Assembly: GCA_023228825.1 (NCBI GenBank)
Contig: JALOAL010000003.1
Location: 200,302 to 264,301, forward strand
Length of the DNA stretch: 64,000 bases
Reading direction: 5' to 3'
From: Dehalococcoidia bacterium
GTDB taxonomy: Bacteria; Chloroflexota; Dehalococcoidia; UBA2979
Each line of letters starts with the position of its first letter. The stretch's first letter is position 1. The notes below the pieces were generated by a model. The model was not told the origin of the DNA, made no database searches, and saw only the letters and a list, made by a program, of their open reading frames with translations. A program made the position numbers and the translations under genes. Shown piece after piece: positions 32,984 through 40,640 of this stretch.

Positions 32984-34208
32984 CCTCCAACTTGCGTTCT
33001 ACGGAGGCGGTGACTTCCTCCAGCAAGGCTTCATCCGCGATGTCGTCCAGGACAGAGCGGAAGAAGCCGGAGACCAGCAACTTCAGCGACTGCCGGCGGT
33101 CCAGGCCGCGGCTCTGGAGGTAGAACAACGCTTCCTCGTCCACCGGGCCGACCGTGGCGCCGTGGCCACAGCGGATCACCTCGTTGGTGAGGATCTCCAG
33201 CACGGGGTCAGAGTCCGCCTTGGCGTCGCCGGACAGCAGCAGGTTGCGGTTTTCCTGCTCTGCGGCTGCGCCCGCGGCCGTCTCCTCTACCCGCGTCACG
33301 CCGTAGTAGATGGAGCGCGAGCCACCCGCAAGGGCGGCCTTGATCTGCACGTCCGACAGCGTCTTGCGGCCGATGTGGTTCTGTAGCGTGACAAAGTCGA
33401 AGTGCTGATCCTTGTCGCCCAGGGCCACGCCGCGGAAGCGTCCCGTGGAGCCTTCGCCCTCCAGGATGCCCTCCAGCGTGTGCTTCACCAGCGCACCGCC
33501 GATGGCCAGGGTGGCCACCTGCACGTTGGCGCCTCGGTCCGTACGGGCGCGCAGGGACAGGAAGTCGCGCGTGGCGGCCCCCCAGCCCACGTCAAACACC
33601 ACCCGCACGTTCGAGTCCGCCCCGGCCACGATCTCCACCACGCCGGAGGCGAGGACGTCCGCGTCTCCAGAGGAGCAGCGCACCAGCACCGTCACGTCGC
33701 TGGCGGCCTCCGCCACGATCAGCATGCGCGGGAACACCGCGCCGGCCTGCGCGGTCACGCCCACCGTCACGGGCGCCTCGAAGGCCTTGCCCCGGGCCGC
33801 GTGGACGAACACGCCGCCCGTCCACTGCGAGGCGTTGGCGGCAATGAATTTGCCCTCCGTGGCCGGGATGAGCGCACCCAGGTGCTGCTCCACCACGGCG
33901 GCCAGGCGTTCGTCCTGCAGCGCGTCCGCCAGGCTGCCGGCGTACCCGCCTGCGGGCACGCCGCCCTCAGGCACCGCCACCACCGGGAGGAACGAGGCCT
34001 CCGGTGGGTGGGCGGCGATCGAGAGCCCGCTCACGTCCGTGTACTTCCACGGGCGTGAGCGCTGCGTGGGCATCGGCAGCGCTTCGAAGGCGCGGGCCGC
34101 CTCCTGGCGCTTCTCCGCGAGCCAGCCCGGCTCGCCTCGGGCCTCGGAAGCCGCGCGCACGGCGTCCGCCGCGTACGCGCCAAGGGGTTGCGTCTGGGTC
34201 TCGGCCAT
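32970..34208 (-). CDS. sufD: Fe-S assembly scaffold protein SufD
   Basis: A 412-residue SufD-type beta-helix protein that with SufB and SufC forms the SufBC2D scaffold. VRCGHGATVGPVDEEALFYLQSRGL near the C-terminus matches the conserved SufBD block, cut short here to VRCGHGATVGPVDEEALFY. The N-terminal half is the variable helical part. Its ATG overlaps the sufB stop by one base (TAATG). Its stop lies in a 10-bp hairpin. Confidence 0.92.
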   Translation of the reverse strand: MAETQTQPLGAYAADAVRAASEARGEPGWLAEKRQEAARAFEALPMPTQRSRPWKYTDVSGLSIAAHPPEASFLPVVAVPEGGVPAGGYAGSLADALQDERLAAVVEQHLGALIPATEGKFIAANASQWTGGVFVHAARGKAFEAPVTVGVTAQAGAVFPRMLIVAEAASDVTVLVRCSSGDADVLASGVVEIVAGADSNVRVVFDVGWGAATRDFLSLRARTDRGANVQVATLAIGGALVKHTLEGILEGEGSTGRFRGVALGDKDQHFDFVTLQNHIGRKTLSDVQIKAALAGGSRSIYYGVTRVEETAAGAAAEQENRNLLLSGDAKADSDPVLEILTNEVIRCGHGATVGPVDEEALFYLQSRGLDRRQSLKLLVSGFFRSVLDDIADEALLEEVTASVERKLEVARL

Positions 34209-35620
34209 TAGCCCACCGACCCTTCCATCTGCAGTTCGATCAGGCGGTTGAGTTCGATCGCGTACTCCATGGGGAGTTCCTTCACGATCGGCTCCACGAA
34301 GCCGTTGACCACCATCTTGGCGGCGGACTCCTCGTCAATGCCGCGGGACATCAGGTAGAACAACTGGTCCTCGCCCAACTTGGAGACGGACGCCTCGTGC
34401 CCGATCTTCACCTTCTCCTCGTCGATCTCCATCGTCGGGTAGGTGTCGGAGCGAGACTTTTCGTCCAGGAGCAGGGCGTCACAGCGCACCGTGGAGGAGG
34501 AGTTCTCCGCGCCCTCGTAGACCTTGAGCAGGCCTCGGTAGGAGGTGCGCCCGTTCCCGCGGGAGACGGACTTGGAGACGATGGCGCTGGTGGTGTTGGG
34601 CGCCACGTGGACGATCTTGCCGCCCGCGTCCTGGTGCTGGCCCTCGCCAGCGAACGCCAGCGAGAGGATCTCGCCGTGGGCGCGCTCGCCCATCAGGTAG
34701 ACGGAGGGGTACTTCATGGTGAGCAGGGAGCCCAGGTTGCCGTCCACCCACTCCATGACCGCGCCCTCGTAGGCGTAGGCACGCTTGGTCACCAGGTTGT
34801 AGACGTTGTTGGACCAGTTCTGGATGGTGGTGTAGCGGACGCGCGCGTCCTTCTTCACCACGATCTCCACCACCGCCGAGTGCAGCGATGCGCTGGAGTA
34901 GATCGGCGCGGTACAGCCCTCTACGTAGTGAACGTAGGAGCCTTCGTCCGCGATGATCAGGGTGCGCTCGAACTGGCCCATGTTCTCCGTGTTGATGCGG
35001 AAGTAGGCCTGCAGCGGGATGTCCACCTTCACCCCGGGCGGGACGTAGATGAACGAGCCACCGGACCACACCGCGGAGTTCAGCGCCGCGTAGCGGTTGT
35101 CCCCGGACGGCACGATGGTGCCGAAGTACTCCCGGATGAGTTCCGGGTGCTCCTGCAGCGCCTGGTCCATGCCCAGGAAGATCACGCCCTGCTTGGACAG
35201 GTCTTCCCGGATGTTGTGGTAGACGACCTCAGAGTCGTACTGGGCGCCGGCGCCGGCCAGGTAGTGCTTCTCCGCCTCCGGGATGCCCAACTTGTCAAAG
35301 GTGTCCTTGATGTACTCCGGCACGTCGTCCCAGTCAGAGGCGTTCTGATCGGAGGCGCGCACGTAGTAGTGGATGCTGTCGAAGTCCAGGGCGTCCAGCA
35401 GTTCCGGCGAGCCGGCCCACTGCGGGTCCTTCAGCGTCAGGAACTGCCGGTAGGCGTCCAGCCGCTGCTCCAGCATCCACTCTGGCTCTTCCTTCATGGC
35501 GGACATCTGGCGGATCAGGTCCTCGTCCAGGCCCTTGTCCGCCATGAACAGGGGCTTTTCCTTGTCGTGGAAGCCCCACTGGTACTCGCCAACCAGGTTC
35601 TCAGGCTTGGTAGTGGTCAT
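34208..35620 (-). CDS. sufB: Fe-S assembly scaffold protein SufB
   Basis: A 470-residue SufB, the scaffold subunit on which the nascent cluster forms. The usual SufB landmarks, NWWHYVR-like helical start, GSYVHYVEGCTAP, RNGKGRTSYRG-type (here GNGRTSYRG) and HEASVSKLGEDQLFYLMSRG, are present, and the Cys of VEGCTAP is the likely cluster-linked residue. Length is as usual for the family. It overlaps sufD by one base and sufC by one base. Confidence 0.95.
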   Translation of the reverse strand: MTTTKPENLVGEYQWGFHDKEKPLFMADKGLDEDLIRQMSAMKEEPEWMLEQRLDAYRQFLTLKDPQWAGSPELLDALDFDSIHYYVRASDQNASDWDDVPEYIKDTFDKLGIPEAEKHYLAGAGAQYDSEVVYHNIREDLSKQGVIFLGMDQALQEHPELIREYFGTIVPSGDNRYAALNSAVWSGGSFIYVPPGVKVDIPLQAYFRINTENMGQFERTLIIADEGSYVHYVEGCTAPIYSSASLHSAVVEIVVKKDARVRYTTIQNWSNNVYNLVTKRAYAYEGAVMEWVDGNLGSLLTMKYPSVYLMGERAHGEILSLAFAGEGQHQDAGGKIVHVAPNTTSAIVSKSVSRGNGRTSYRGLLKVYEGAENSSSTVRCDALLLDEKSRSDTYPTMEIDEEKVKIGHEASVSKLGEDQLFYLMSRGIDEESAAKMVVNGFVEPIVKELPMEYAIELNRLIELQMEGSVG

Positions 35621-36399
35621 CAGGCGGTTGCCCCTTCCAGGAGCCCCAACTCCTTCAGAATCGGGTCGTAGCCGCCGGCCTCGATTTCCTTGGCCAGCGA
35701 GAACCCGCCGGACTTCACGATCTGGCCCTTGACCAGGACGTGGACGTAGTCCGGCTCGATGTAGCTCAGGATGCGTTCGTAGTGGGTGATGATGAGGACG
35801 CCCATGTCCGGCCGGCGCAACGCTTGCACGCCCTCCGCCACGGTCCGAAGTGCGTCCACGTCCAGTCCGGAGTCCGTCTCGTCCAGGATGGCCAGGTCGG
35901 GCTTCAGCAGGCCCATCTGCAGGATCTCGGCGCGCTTCTTCTCGCCGCCGGAGAAGCCCTCGTTGACGTAGCGGCGGGCCATGTCCTCGCTCATCTTGAG
36001 GCTGGCCAGCGTCTCCCGGAGTTCTTGCAGGAACTCACGGGCCGGGACTTCCGCACCGCGCCGCGCCTTCAGCGCCTCCCGCATCAGGTTGACCATGGTC
36101 ACGCCCGGGATGGGGGTGGGGTACTGGAAGGAGAGGAACACGCCCTTGCGCGCGCGTTCGTCAGCGGGGGCCTCCGTGATGTCCTCACCCTTGAGCAGGA
36201 CCTGGCCTTCATCCACGGTGTAGGAGGGGCTGCCGGCAATGGTGTTCGCCAGCGTGCTCTTCCCGGAGCCGTTGGGCCCCATCAACGCGTGGATCTCGCC
36301 GGGGCGGATCGTCAGGTCCAACCCCTTGAGGAGTTGGATGTCCGGCTGCTCCGTGATGCTTGCCTTCAACCCGCGCAGTTCGAGGATCGGTTCACTCAT
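35620..36399 (-). CDS. sufC: Fe-S assembly ATPase SufC
   Basis: A 259-residue ABC-type ATPase of the SufBCD complex: Walker A GPNGSGKST, signature FSGGEKKR and Walker B LAILDETDSGLD with the SufC-specific Asp-Ser-Gly-Leu-Asp. It powers conformational change in SufBD during cluster assembly. Its ATG shares 4 bp with the sufR stop, so regulator and ATPase are coupled. Confidence 0.95.
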   Translation of the reverse strand: MSEPILELRGLKASITEQPDIQLLKGLDLTIRPGEIHALMGPNGSGKSTLANTIAGSPSYTVDEGQVLLKGEDITEAPADERARKGVFLSFQYPTPIPGVTMVNLMREALKARRGAEVPAREFLQELRETLASLKMSEDMARRYVNEGFSGGEKKRAEILQMGLLKPDLAILDETDSGLDVDALRTVAEGVQALRRPDMGVLIITHYERILSYIEPDYVHVLVKGQIVKSGGFSLAKEIEAGGYDPILKELGLLEGATA

Positions 36400-37118
36400 C
36401 GCTGGCTCGCTGTCCCTTTCTGGGTGAGCACCGGCAGCAGGCCACCTGCCTGTCCGGCCTCCACAGACTCGGCCGCAGGGGTCGCCCCCTTCGGCACGAG
36501 ATACTCACACTGGTGGCCGCCTTCTGCGACCGTCATGACTTGTTCAACGGGGGCGCCCAGCAACAACTCGATCGTCCGGCGGTCCGCCGCGCAGCACGCA
36601 TGCGTCTCCATGGCCGTCGAGCGGTAGGGACAGCCGGCGTTCTTCAACGTGAAGAAGTCGCCCCCGTCCTCCACCTCGCGCAGGATGCCCTCTTCGGTGA
36701 GCGCGACCAGCACCTGCTGCACGCGCTCTTCCAGCCGGTCCGCCGTCACCCGCGAGCGGTACTCGTCCGCTACGGACTCCGCCACGCGGTCGAAGAGCAC
36801 GTCCAGGATGGCGGGGCCGCCCTCGTCCACCTCGTCCGGCGTCAGTTGCGCCAGCGCCGGGGAGAGTCGGTCCAGCAATCGCTGGTAGTGCTCCGCGCTA
36901 CGGGCTTCCTCGCCCGCCTCGCTCAGTGCGTACCGGGTGACGGGCCGCCCGCGAGGCATGCGCTCCAGGCGCGCCGCCACCAGGCCGTCCGCCACCATGA
37001 TGTCCAGGTGCCGCCGCACGGAACCGTCCGAGACGCCGACGACCTCGGCCAGATCGGCCACGGTACACTCGCCCCGCTCAAAGAGCAGGCGCAAGACCTC
37101 GTCCCTGGTGCGTTCCAC
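36396..37118 (-). CDS. sufR: Fe-S sensing repressor SufR
   Basis: A 240-residue winged-helix repressor. The N-terminal HTH (DLAEVVGVSDGSVRRHLD) binds DNA; Cys163, Cys175/Cys176 and Cys204 (AGCPYRS, HACCAADR, GHQCEYL) are the ligands of a sensing 4Fe-4S cluster. In mycobacteria and cyanobacteria holo-SufR represses the suf operon and loss of the cluster relieves repression. It is the first gene of the operon, so the operon is probably autoregulated. The 251-bp region upstream is AT-richer than its surroundings and holds candidate operators. Confidence 0.93.
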   Translation of the reverse strand: MERTRDEVLRLLFERGECTVADLAEVVGVSDGSVRRHLDIMVADGLVAARLERMPRGRPVTRYALSEAGEEARSAEHYQRLLDRLSPALAQLTPDEVDEGGPAILDVLFDRVAESVADEYRSRVTADRLEERVQQVLVALTEEGILREVEDGGDFFTLKNAGCPYRSTAMETHACCAADRRTIELLLGAPVEQVMTVAEGGHQCEYLVPKGATPAAESVEAGQAGGLLPVLTQKGTASQR

Positions 37119-37369
37119 TGGAATGGCGAGCCCCCGTCCTCTGTACCCATCCTAGGTTCGGGGAGGGCCGCAGTCAACGTTTTTTGCATTTTATTGCAGG
37201 TATATGAGCAAACTCAGTCCGGGCAAACTCTCGCACTTAGCCTCGACTATGTGATCTCGCTCACAAGCACCCGGATTTGTCCCGGCCACCGCGCCCCCCC
37301 TACGATGCGCCCGCAGCGACCCCGCAAGCGCTACGAGCGCCACGAGCCTCACGAATCGAGGGAGTACCG
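37119..37369. promoter_or_regulatory. Divergent control region of suf operon and MaoC gene
   Basis: The stretch 37178-37260 is notably AT-rich for this genome. It holds the 12-bp inverted repeat TGAGCAAACTCA (37205-37216), a direct repeat GCAAACTC at 37208 and 37223 (15 bp apart, close to 1.5 helical turns), and TTGCATTTTATTGCA at 37184-37198. A TATACC-like -10 for the minus strand lies near 37202. These are plausible SufR/RNA-polymerase sites, not demonstrated ones. Confidence 0.45.
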
Positions 37370-37792
37370 ATGGCTGACGACGTGCAAGGGCTGACGGTGG
37401 GCGCCAGCGCGTCCTACACCACCACGGTCACGCAAGAGGCCGTGGCTACGTTCTCGGAGGTAACGGGCGACCGTAACCCGCTGCACACGGACGCCGAGTA
37501 CGCGAAGCGCACGCGCTTCCAGCAGCCCATCGCCCACGGCATGTTCGGCGCGGGCGCCATCTCCGCCGCCATCGGCACGCGGCTGGCCCCGGACGCGGTC
37601 TGCATCTACCTGGGCCAGAACATGCAGTTCCGCGCGCCCGTGATGCCCGGCGACGAGATCACGGCCACCGTCACGGTCACCAAGGTGGATGCGGAGCGTT
37701 CTCGCGTCTCGCTCGATACAGTAGTCACCAAGCAAGACGGAACCGAGGTCATCCGGGGGGATGCCCTGGTGATGGTCGAGGCGCTGGCCTGA
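37370..37792 (+). CDS. MaoC-type (R)-specific enoyl-CoA hydratase
   Basis: A 140-residue hotdog hydratase with the hydratase-2 signature FSEVTGDRNPLHTDAEYA, in which Asp and His are catalytic, followed by QQPIAHGMFGAG. It should convert trans-2-enoyl-CoA to (R)-3-hydroxyacyl-CoA. The ATG at 37370 is preceded by GAGGGAG. It sits 82 bp before methylmalonyl-CoA mutase and near FabG, so it fits acyl-CoA metabolism. Confidence 0.9.
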   Translation: MADDVQGLTVGASASYTTTVTQEAVATFSEVTGDRNPLHTDAEYAKRTRFQQPIAHGMFGAGAISAAIGTRLAPDAVCIYLGQNMQFRAPVMPGDEITATVTVTKVDAERSRVSLDTVVTKQDGTEVIRGDALVMVEALA

Positions 37793-37874
37793 CCTCCGCG
37801 CCACCCCTGCTCCGGCAGCGGAGCACCCCGGACGCGGAGACGGCTCGACCTCGGCGAGCACGGGACTGCCGATC

Positions 37875-39560
37875 ATGATCAAGCCCGAGACCCCAGCCAC
37901 CCTGGACGAGATCCGCGCCGCACGACAGGCGTGGGAGGACAAGGCCGTCGCCCGGGTGCTGGCGCGCTTCCCGGAACGGAAGCAGCGCTTCGAGTCCTCT
38001 TCCGCGCCGCAGGAGCGCCTCTACACGCCGGAGGACACGGCGGATCTGGACTACCTGCGGGACGTGGGCTTCCCGGGCCAGTTCCCCTTCACCCGCGGCG
38101 TGCAGCCCACGATGTACCGAGGCCGCCTCTGGACCATGCGCCAGTACGCCGGCTTCGGCACCGCGCAGGAGACCAACGAGCGCTTCAAGCACCTGCTTGC
38201 GAACGGCCAGACCGGCCTCTCCACCGCCTTCGACCTCCCCACACAGACCGGCTACGACTCGGACGACCCCATGTCCGCCGGCGAGGTGGGCCAGGTGGGC
38301 GTCGCCATCGACTCGCTGGCGGACATGGAGACGCTGTTCGAGGGCATCCCGCTGGACCAGGTGTCCACCTCCATGACCATCAACGCGCCGGCGGCCATGC
38401 TGGTGGCGATGTACATGGTGGCGGCGGAGAAGCAGGGCCACGAGCGCAGCGTGGTGATGGGCACCGCCCAGAACGACGTGCTGAAGGAGTACGTGGCCCG
38501 CGGCACCTACATCTTCCCGCCCACAGAGTCCGTGCGGCTGGCGGCGAACCTGATCAACTTCTGCGCCGCGGAGGCGCCTCGGTTCAACTCGATCTCCGTC
38601 TCCGGCTACCACATCCGGGAGGCCGGCTCCACGGCCGCGCAGGAGATCGCCTTCGCCTTCGCCAACGCCATCGCCTACCTGGAGGAGTGCAAGCGCCAGG
38701 GCGGCGACCTGAACGAGAGCGCGCAGCGCGTCTCCTGGATCTTCAACACCCACAACCACTTCTTCGAGGAGGTGGCGAAGTACCGAGCGCTGCGCCGCCT
38801 CTGGGCGCGCCTGATGGTGGAGCGCTTCGGCATCACCAACGCACAGGCGCAGATGCTGCGCACGCACACCCAGACCGGCGGCTCCACGCTGACCGCGCAG
38901 CAGCCCAAGAACAACATCGCGCGCGCGGCCCTGCAGGCCCTGGCGGCGGTGACCGGCGGCGTACAGTCGCTGGCCCTGTCCTGCTACGACGAGGCGCTGG
39001 CGCTCCCCACCACGGAGGCGCAGCAGATCGCACTGCGCACGCAGCAGATCATCGCCTTCGAGTCCGGCGCGGCCGACACGGTGGACCCGCTGGCTGGCTC
39101 CTACTACGTGGAGGACCTGACCAACCGCCTGGAGCAGGAGGCGCGTCACATCATGGAGCGCATCCAGGACATGGGCGGCTCCGTCGCGGCCATCGAGGGC
39201 GGCTGGATGCAGGCCGAGATCCAGGAGGCCTCCATGCACTGGCAGCGCCAGGTGGAGTCCGGGGAGCGCATCATCGTGGGCGTGAACGAGTACGTGGACC
39301 CGGACGAGGACGCCACACCCATCTTCCGCCCCAACCTGGAGGTGGTGGGCGCCCAACTCACCCGCCTGCAGCAGGTGCGCGCCGGACGCGACCAGGCGGC
39401 CACGGATGCCGCACTTGCACGCCTGCGCGAGGCGTCCCGGCAGGACGTGAACCTGATGGAGCCGATCATCGAGGCCGTCCGCACGTACGCCACGCTGGGC
39501 GAGATGTGCGGCGTCCTGCGCGAGGAGTGGGGCGAGTACATTCCGCCCACCGTCGTGTAA
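37875..39560 (+). CDS. mcmA: Methylmalonyl-CoA mutase large (catalytic) subunit
   Basis: A 561-residue TIM-barrel subunit that rearranges (R)-methylmalonyl-CoA to succinyl-CoA with adenosylcobalamin bound by a separate B12 subunit, absent here. RQYAGFGTAQETN keeps the Tyr, VARGTYIFPP the Arg and SGYHIREAGS the His tied to methylmalonyl specificity in the Propionibacterium enzyme, against isobutyryl-CoA mutases. However, the QSLHTN motif reads QSLALS, so the Asn at the position equivalent to N366 (ribose contact of the cofactor, from memory of that structure) is Ser. ATG at 37875. The acyl mutase class is firm; the exact substrate is an inference. Confidence 0.9.
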   Translation: MIKPETPATLDEIRAARQAWEDKAVARVLARFPERKQRFESSSAPQERLYTPEDTADLDYLRDVGFPGQFPFTRGVQPTMYRGRLWTMRQYAGFGTAQETNERFKHLLANGQTGLSTAFDLPTQTGYDSDDPMSAGEVGQVGVAIDSLADMETLFEGIPLDQVSTSMTINAPAAMLVAMYMVAAEKQGHERSVVMGTAQNDVLKEYVARGTYIFPPTESVRLAANLINFCAAEAPRFNSISVSGYHIREAGSTAAQEIAFAFANAIAYLEECKRQGGDLNESAQRVSWIFNTHNHFFEEVAKYRALRRLWARLMVERFGITNAQAQMLRTHTQTGGSTLTAQQPKNNIARAALQALAAVTGGVQSLALSCYDEALALPTTEAQQIALRTQQIIAFESGAADTVDPLAGSYYVEDLTNRLEQEARHIMERIQDMGGSVAAIEGGWMQAEIQEASMHWQRQVESGERIIVGVNEYVDPDEDATPIFRPNLEVVGAQLTRLQQVRAGRDQAATDAALARLREASRQDVNLMEPIIEAVRTYATLGEMCGVLREEWGEYIPPTVV

Positions 39561-39718
39561 CCACTCGTGAGCCATCGTCCGGCGGAGGTCGGCAGAGCGC
39601 AGGGTGCGCGCTGCCACCAGGCTGGACGGTCAAGAGCAGGTACCCCATCCCCCCGGGGCCGGGTACCGACAGAACAGAGCGCCCCGGGGGCGGGGCTTGA
39701 TTCGGGAGGCACAACGCA

Positions 39719-40465
39719 ATGGGGGCATTGGACGGTCAGGTCGCACTCGTGACCGGCGGCAGCCGCGGCATTGGCCGCGCCACCGCGATCGCGCTGGCGG
39801 AAGAAGGCGCCAACGTGGTCATCAACTACACCTCGAACGAAGATGCGGCGAAGGCGACCGCGGCGGCGTGTGAGCAGCACGGCGTCCAGACGCTCGTGGT
39901 GCAGGCGGACGTCGCCAACGTGGAGGACGCCCAGCGCCTGGTGAAGGCTGCCGAGGAACAGTTCGAGAAGATCGACATCCTGGTGAACAACGCCGGCATC
40001 AACCGCGACAAGACCGTGGCGCGCATGGCGCCGGAGGACTGGGACGCGGTGGTCCAGACGGACCTGTCGTCCGCCTTCTACGTCACCAACGCCGCGGTGG
40101 GCGGCATGCGCACCCGCAAGTACGGGCGCATCATCCAGATCTCGTCGATCCAGGGCCAGCAGGGCGCGGTGGGCCTCTCCAACTATGCCGCCGCCAAGGG
40201 AGGCATGATCGCCTTCACCAAGTCCGCGGCGCGTGAACTGGCGCGCGACAACATCACCGTCAACGCCATCTGCCCGGGCTACGTCGAGACCGACATGATC
40301 TCTGGCCTCTCGGACGAGGTGAAACAGACCCTGCTCTCGCGCATCCCCCTGGGCCGCTTCGGCCGGCCCGAGGAAGTCGCGCAGACCGTGGTGTTCCTGG
40401 CGAAGCCGTCCGGCGACTTCTACACCGGCGCGCAGTTGAACCTGAACGGCGGCGAATACATGTAG
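39719..40465 (+). CDS. fabG: 3-oxoacyl-ACP reductase FabG
   Basis: A 248-residue SDR with TGGSRGIGRA (NADPH turn), NNAG, the Ser of IQISSIQGQQG and YAAAKGG (Tyr/Lys). FabG-type C-terminus TGAQLNLNGGEYM is typical. It could serve fatty-acid synthesis or reduce 3-oxoacyl-CoA; it stands alone, without other fab genes. The start ATG follows the GGGGC-rich 158-bp gap and begins GALDGQVALVTGG. A perfect hairpin follows 75 bp after its stop. Confidence 0.93.
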   Translation: MGALDGQVALVTGGSRGIGRATAIALAEEGANVVINYTSNEDAAKATAAACEQHGVQTLVVQADVANVEDAQRLVKAAEEQFEKIDILVNNAGINRDKTVARMAPEDWDAVVQTDLSSAFYVTNAAVGGMRTRKYGRIIQISSIQGQQGAVGLSNYAAAKGGMIAFTKSAARELARDNITVNAICPGYVETDMISGLSDEVKQTLLSRIPLGRFGRPEEVAQTVVFLAKPSGDFYTGAQLNLNGGEYM

Positions 40466-40539
40466 CGAGGGCTCTCCTCGCAGCGCTCCGGCCGTGTTCC
40501 CCGAATCTTCACGGGAGCCGCACTGAGAACTTGACCGCC

Positions 40540-40567
40540 ACGGGCCGCCCTCAGGAGGGCGGCCCGT
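40540..40567 (+). terminator. GC hairpin terminator after fabG
   Basis: ACGGGCCGCCCTC and GAGGGCGGCCCGT are perfect arms with a 2-nt AG centre (effectively a 4-nt loop). It ends 74 bp before the sensor kinase TTG start, so the two genes are probably separate units. Confidence 0.75.
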
Positions 40568-40640
40568 ACACTATCTCCAACCTCTGACCGCCACCTGACA
40601 GCCCTCGGCCGCCGCCCTCCGAGGCCCGCTCGGACTGCCT

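Noticed and set aside
37749..39617. 622-codon antisense open frame over methylmalonyl-CoA mutase
   Set aside because: Shadow with extreme Leu/His/Arg/Gly content and no domain; coding strand is certain.
39561..39718. Terminator or regulatory RNA in the GC-rich gap before fabG
   Set aside because: Only short self-complementary CCCCGGGG runs; no stable stem-loop with a clear loop.
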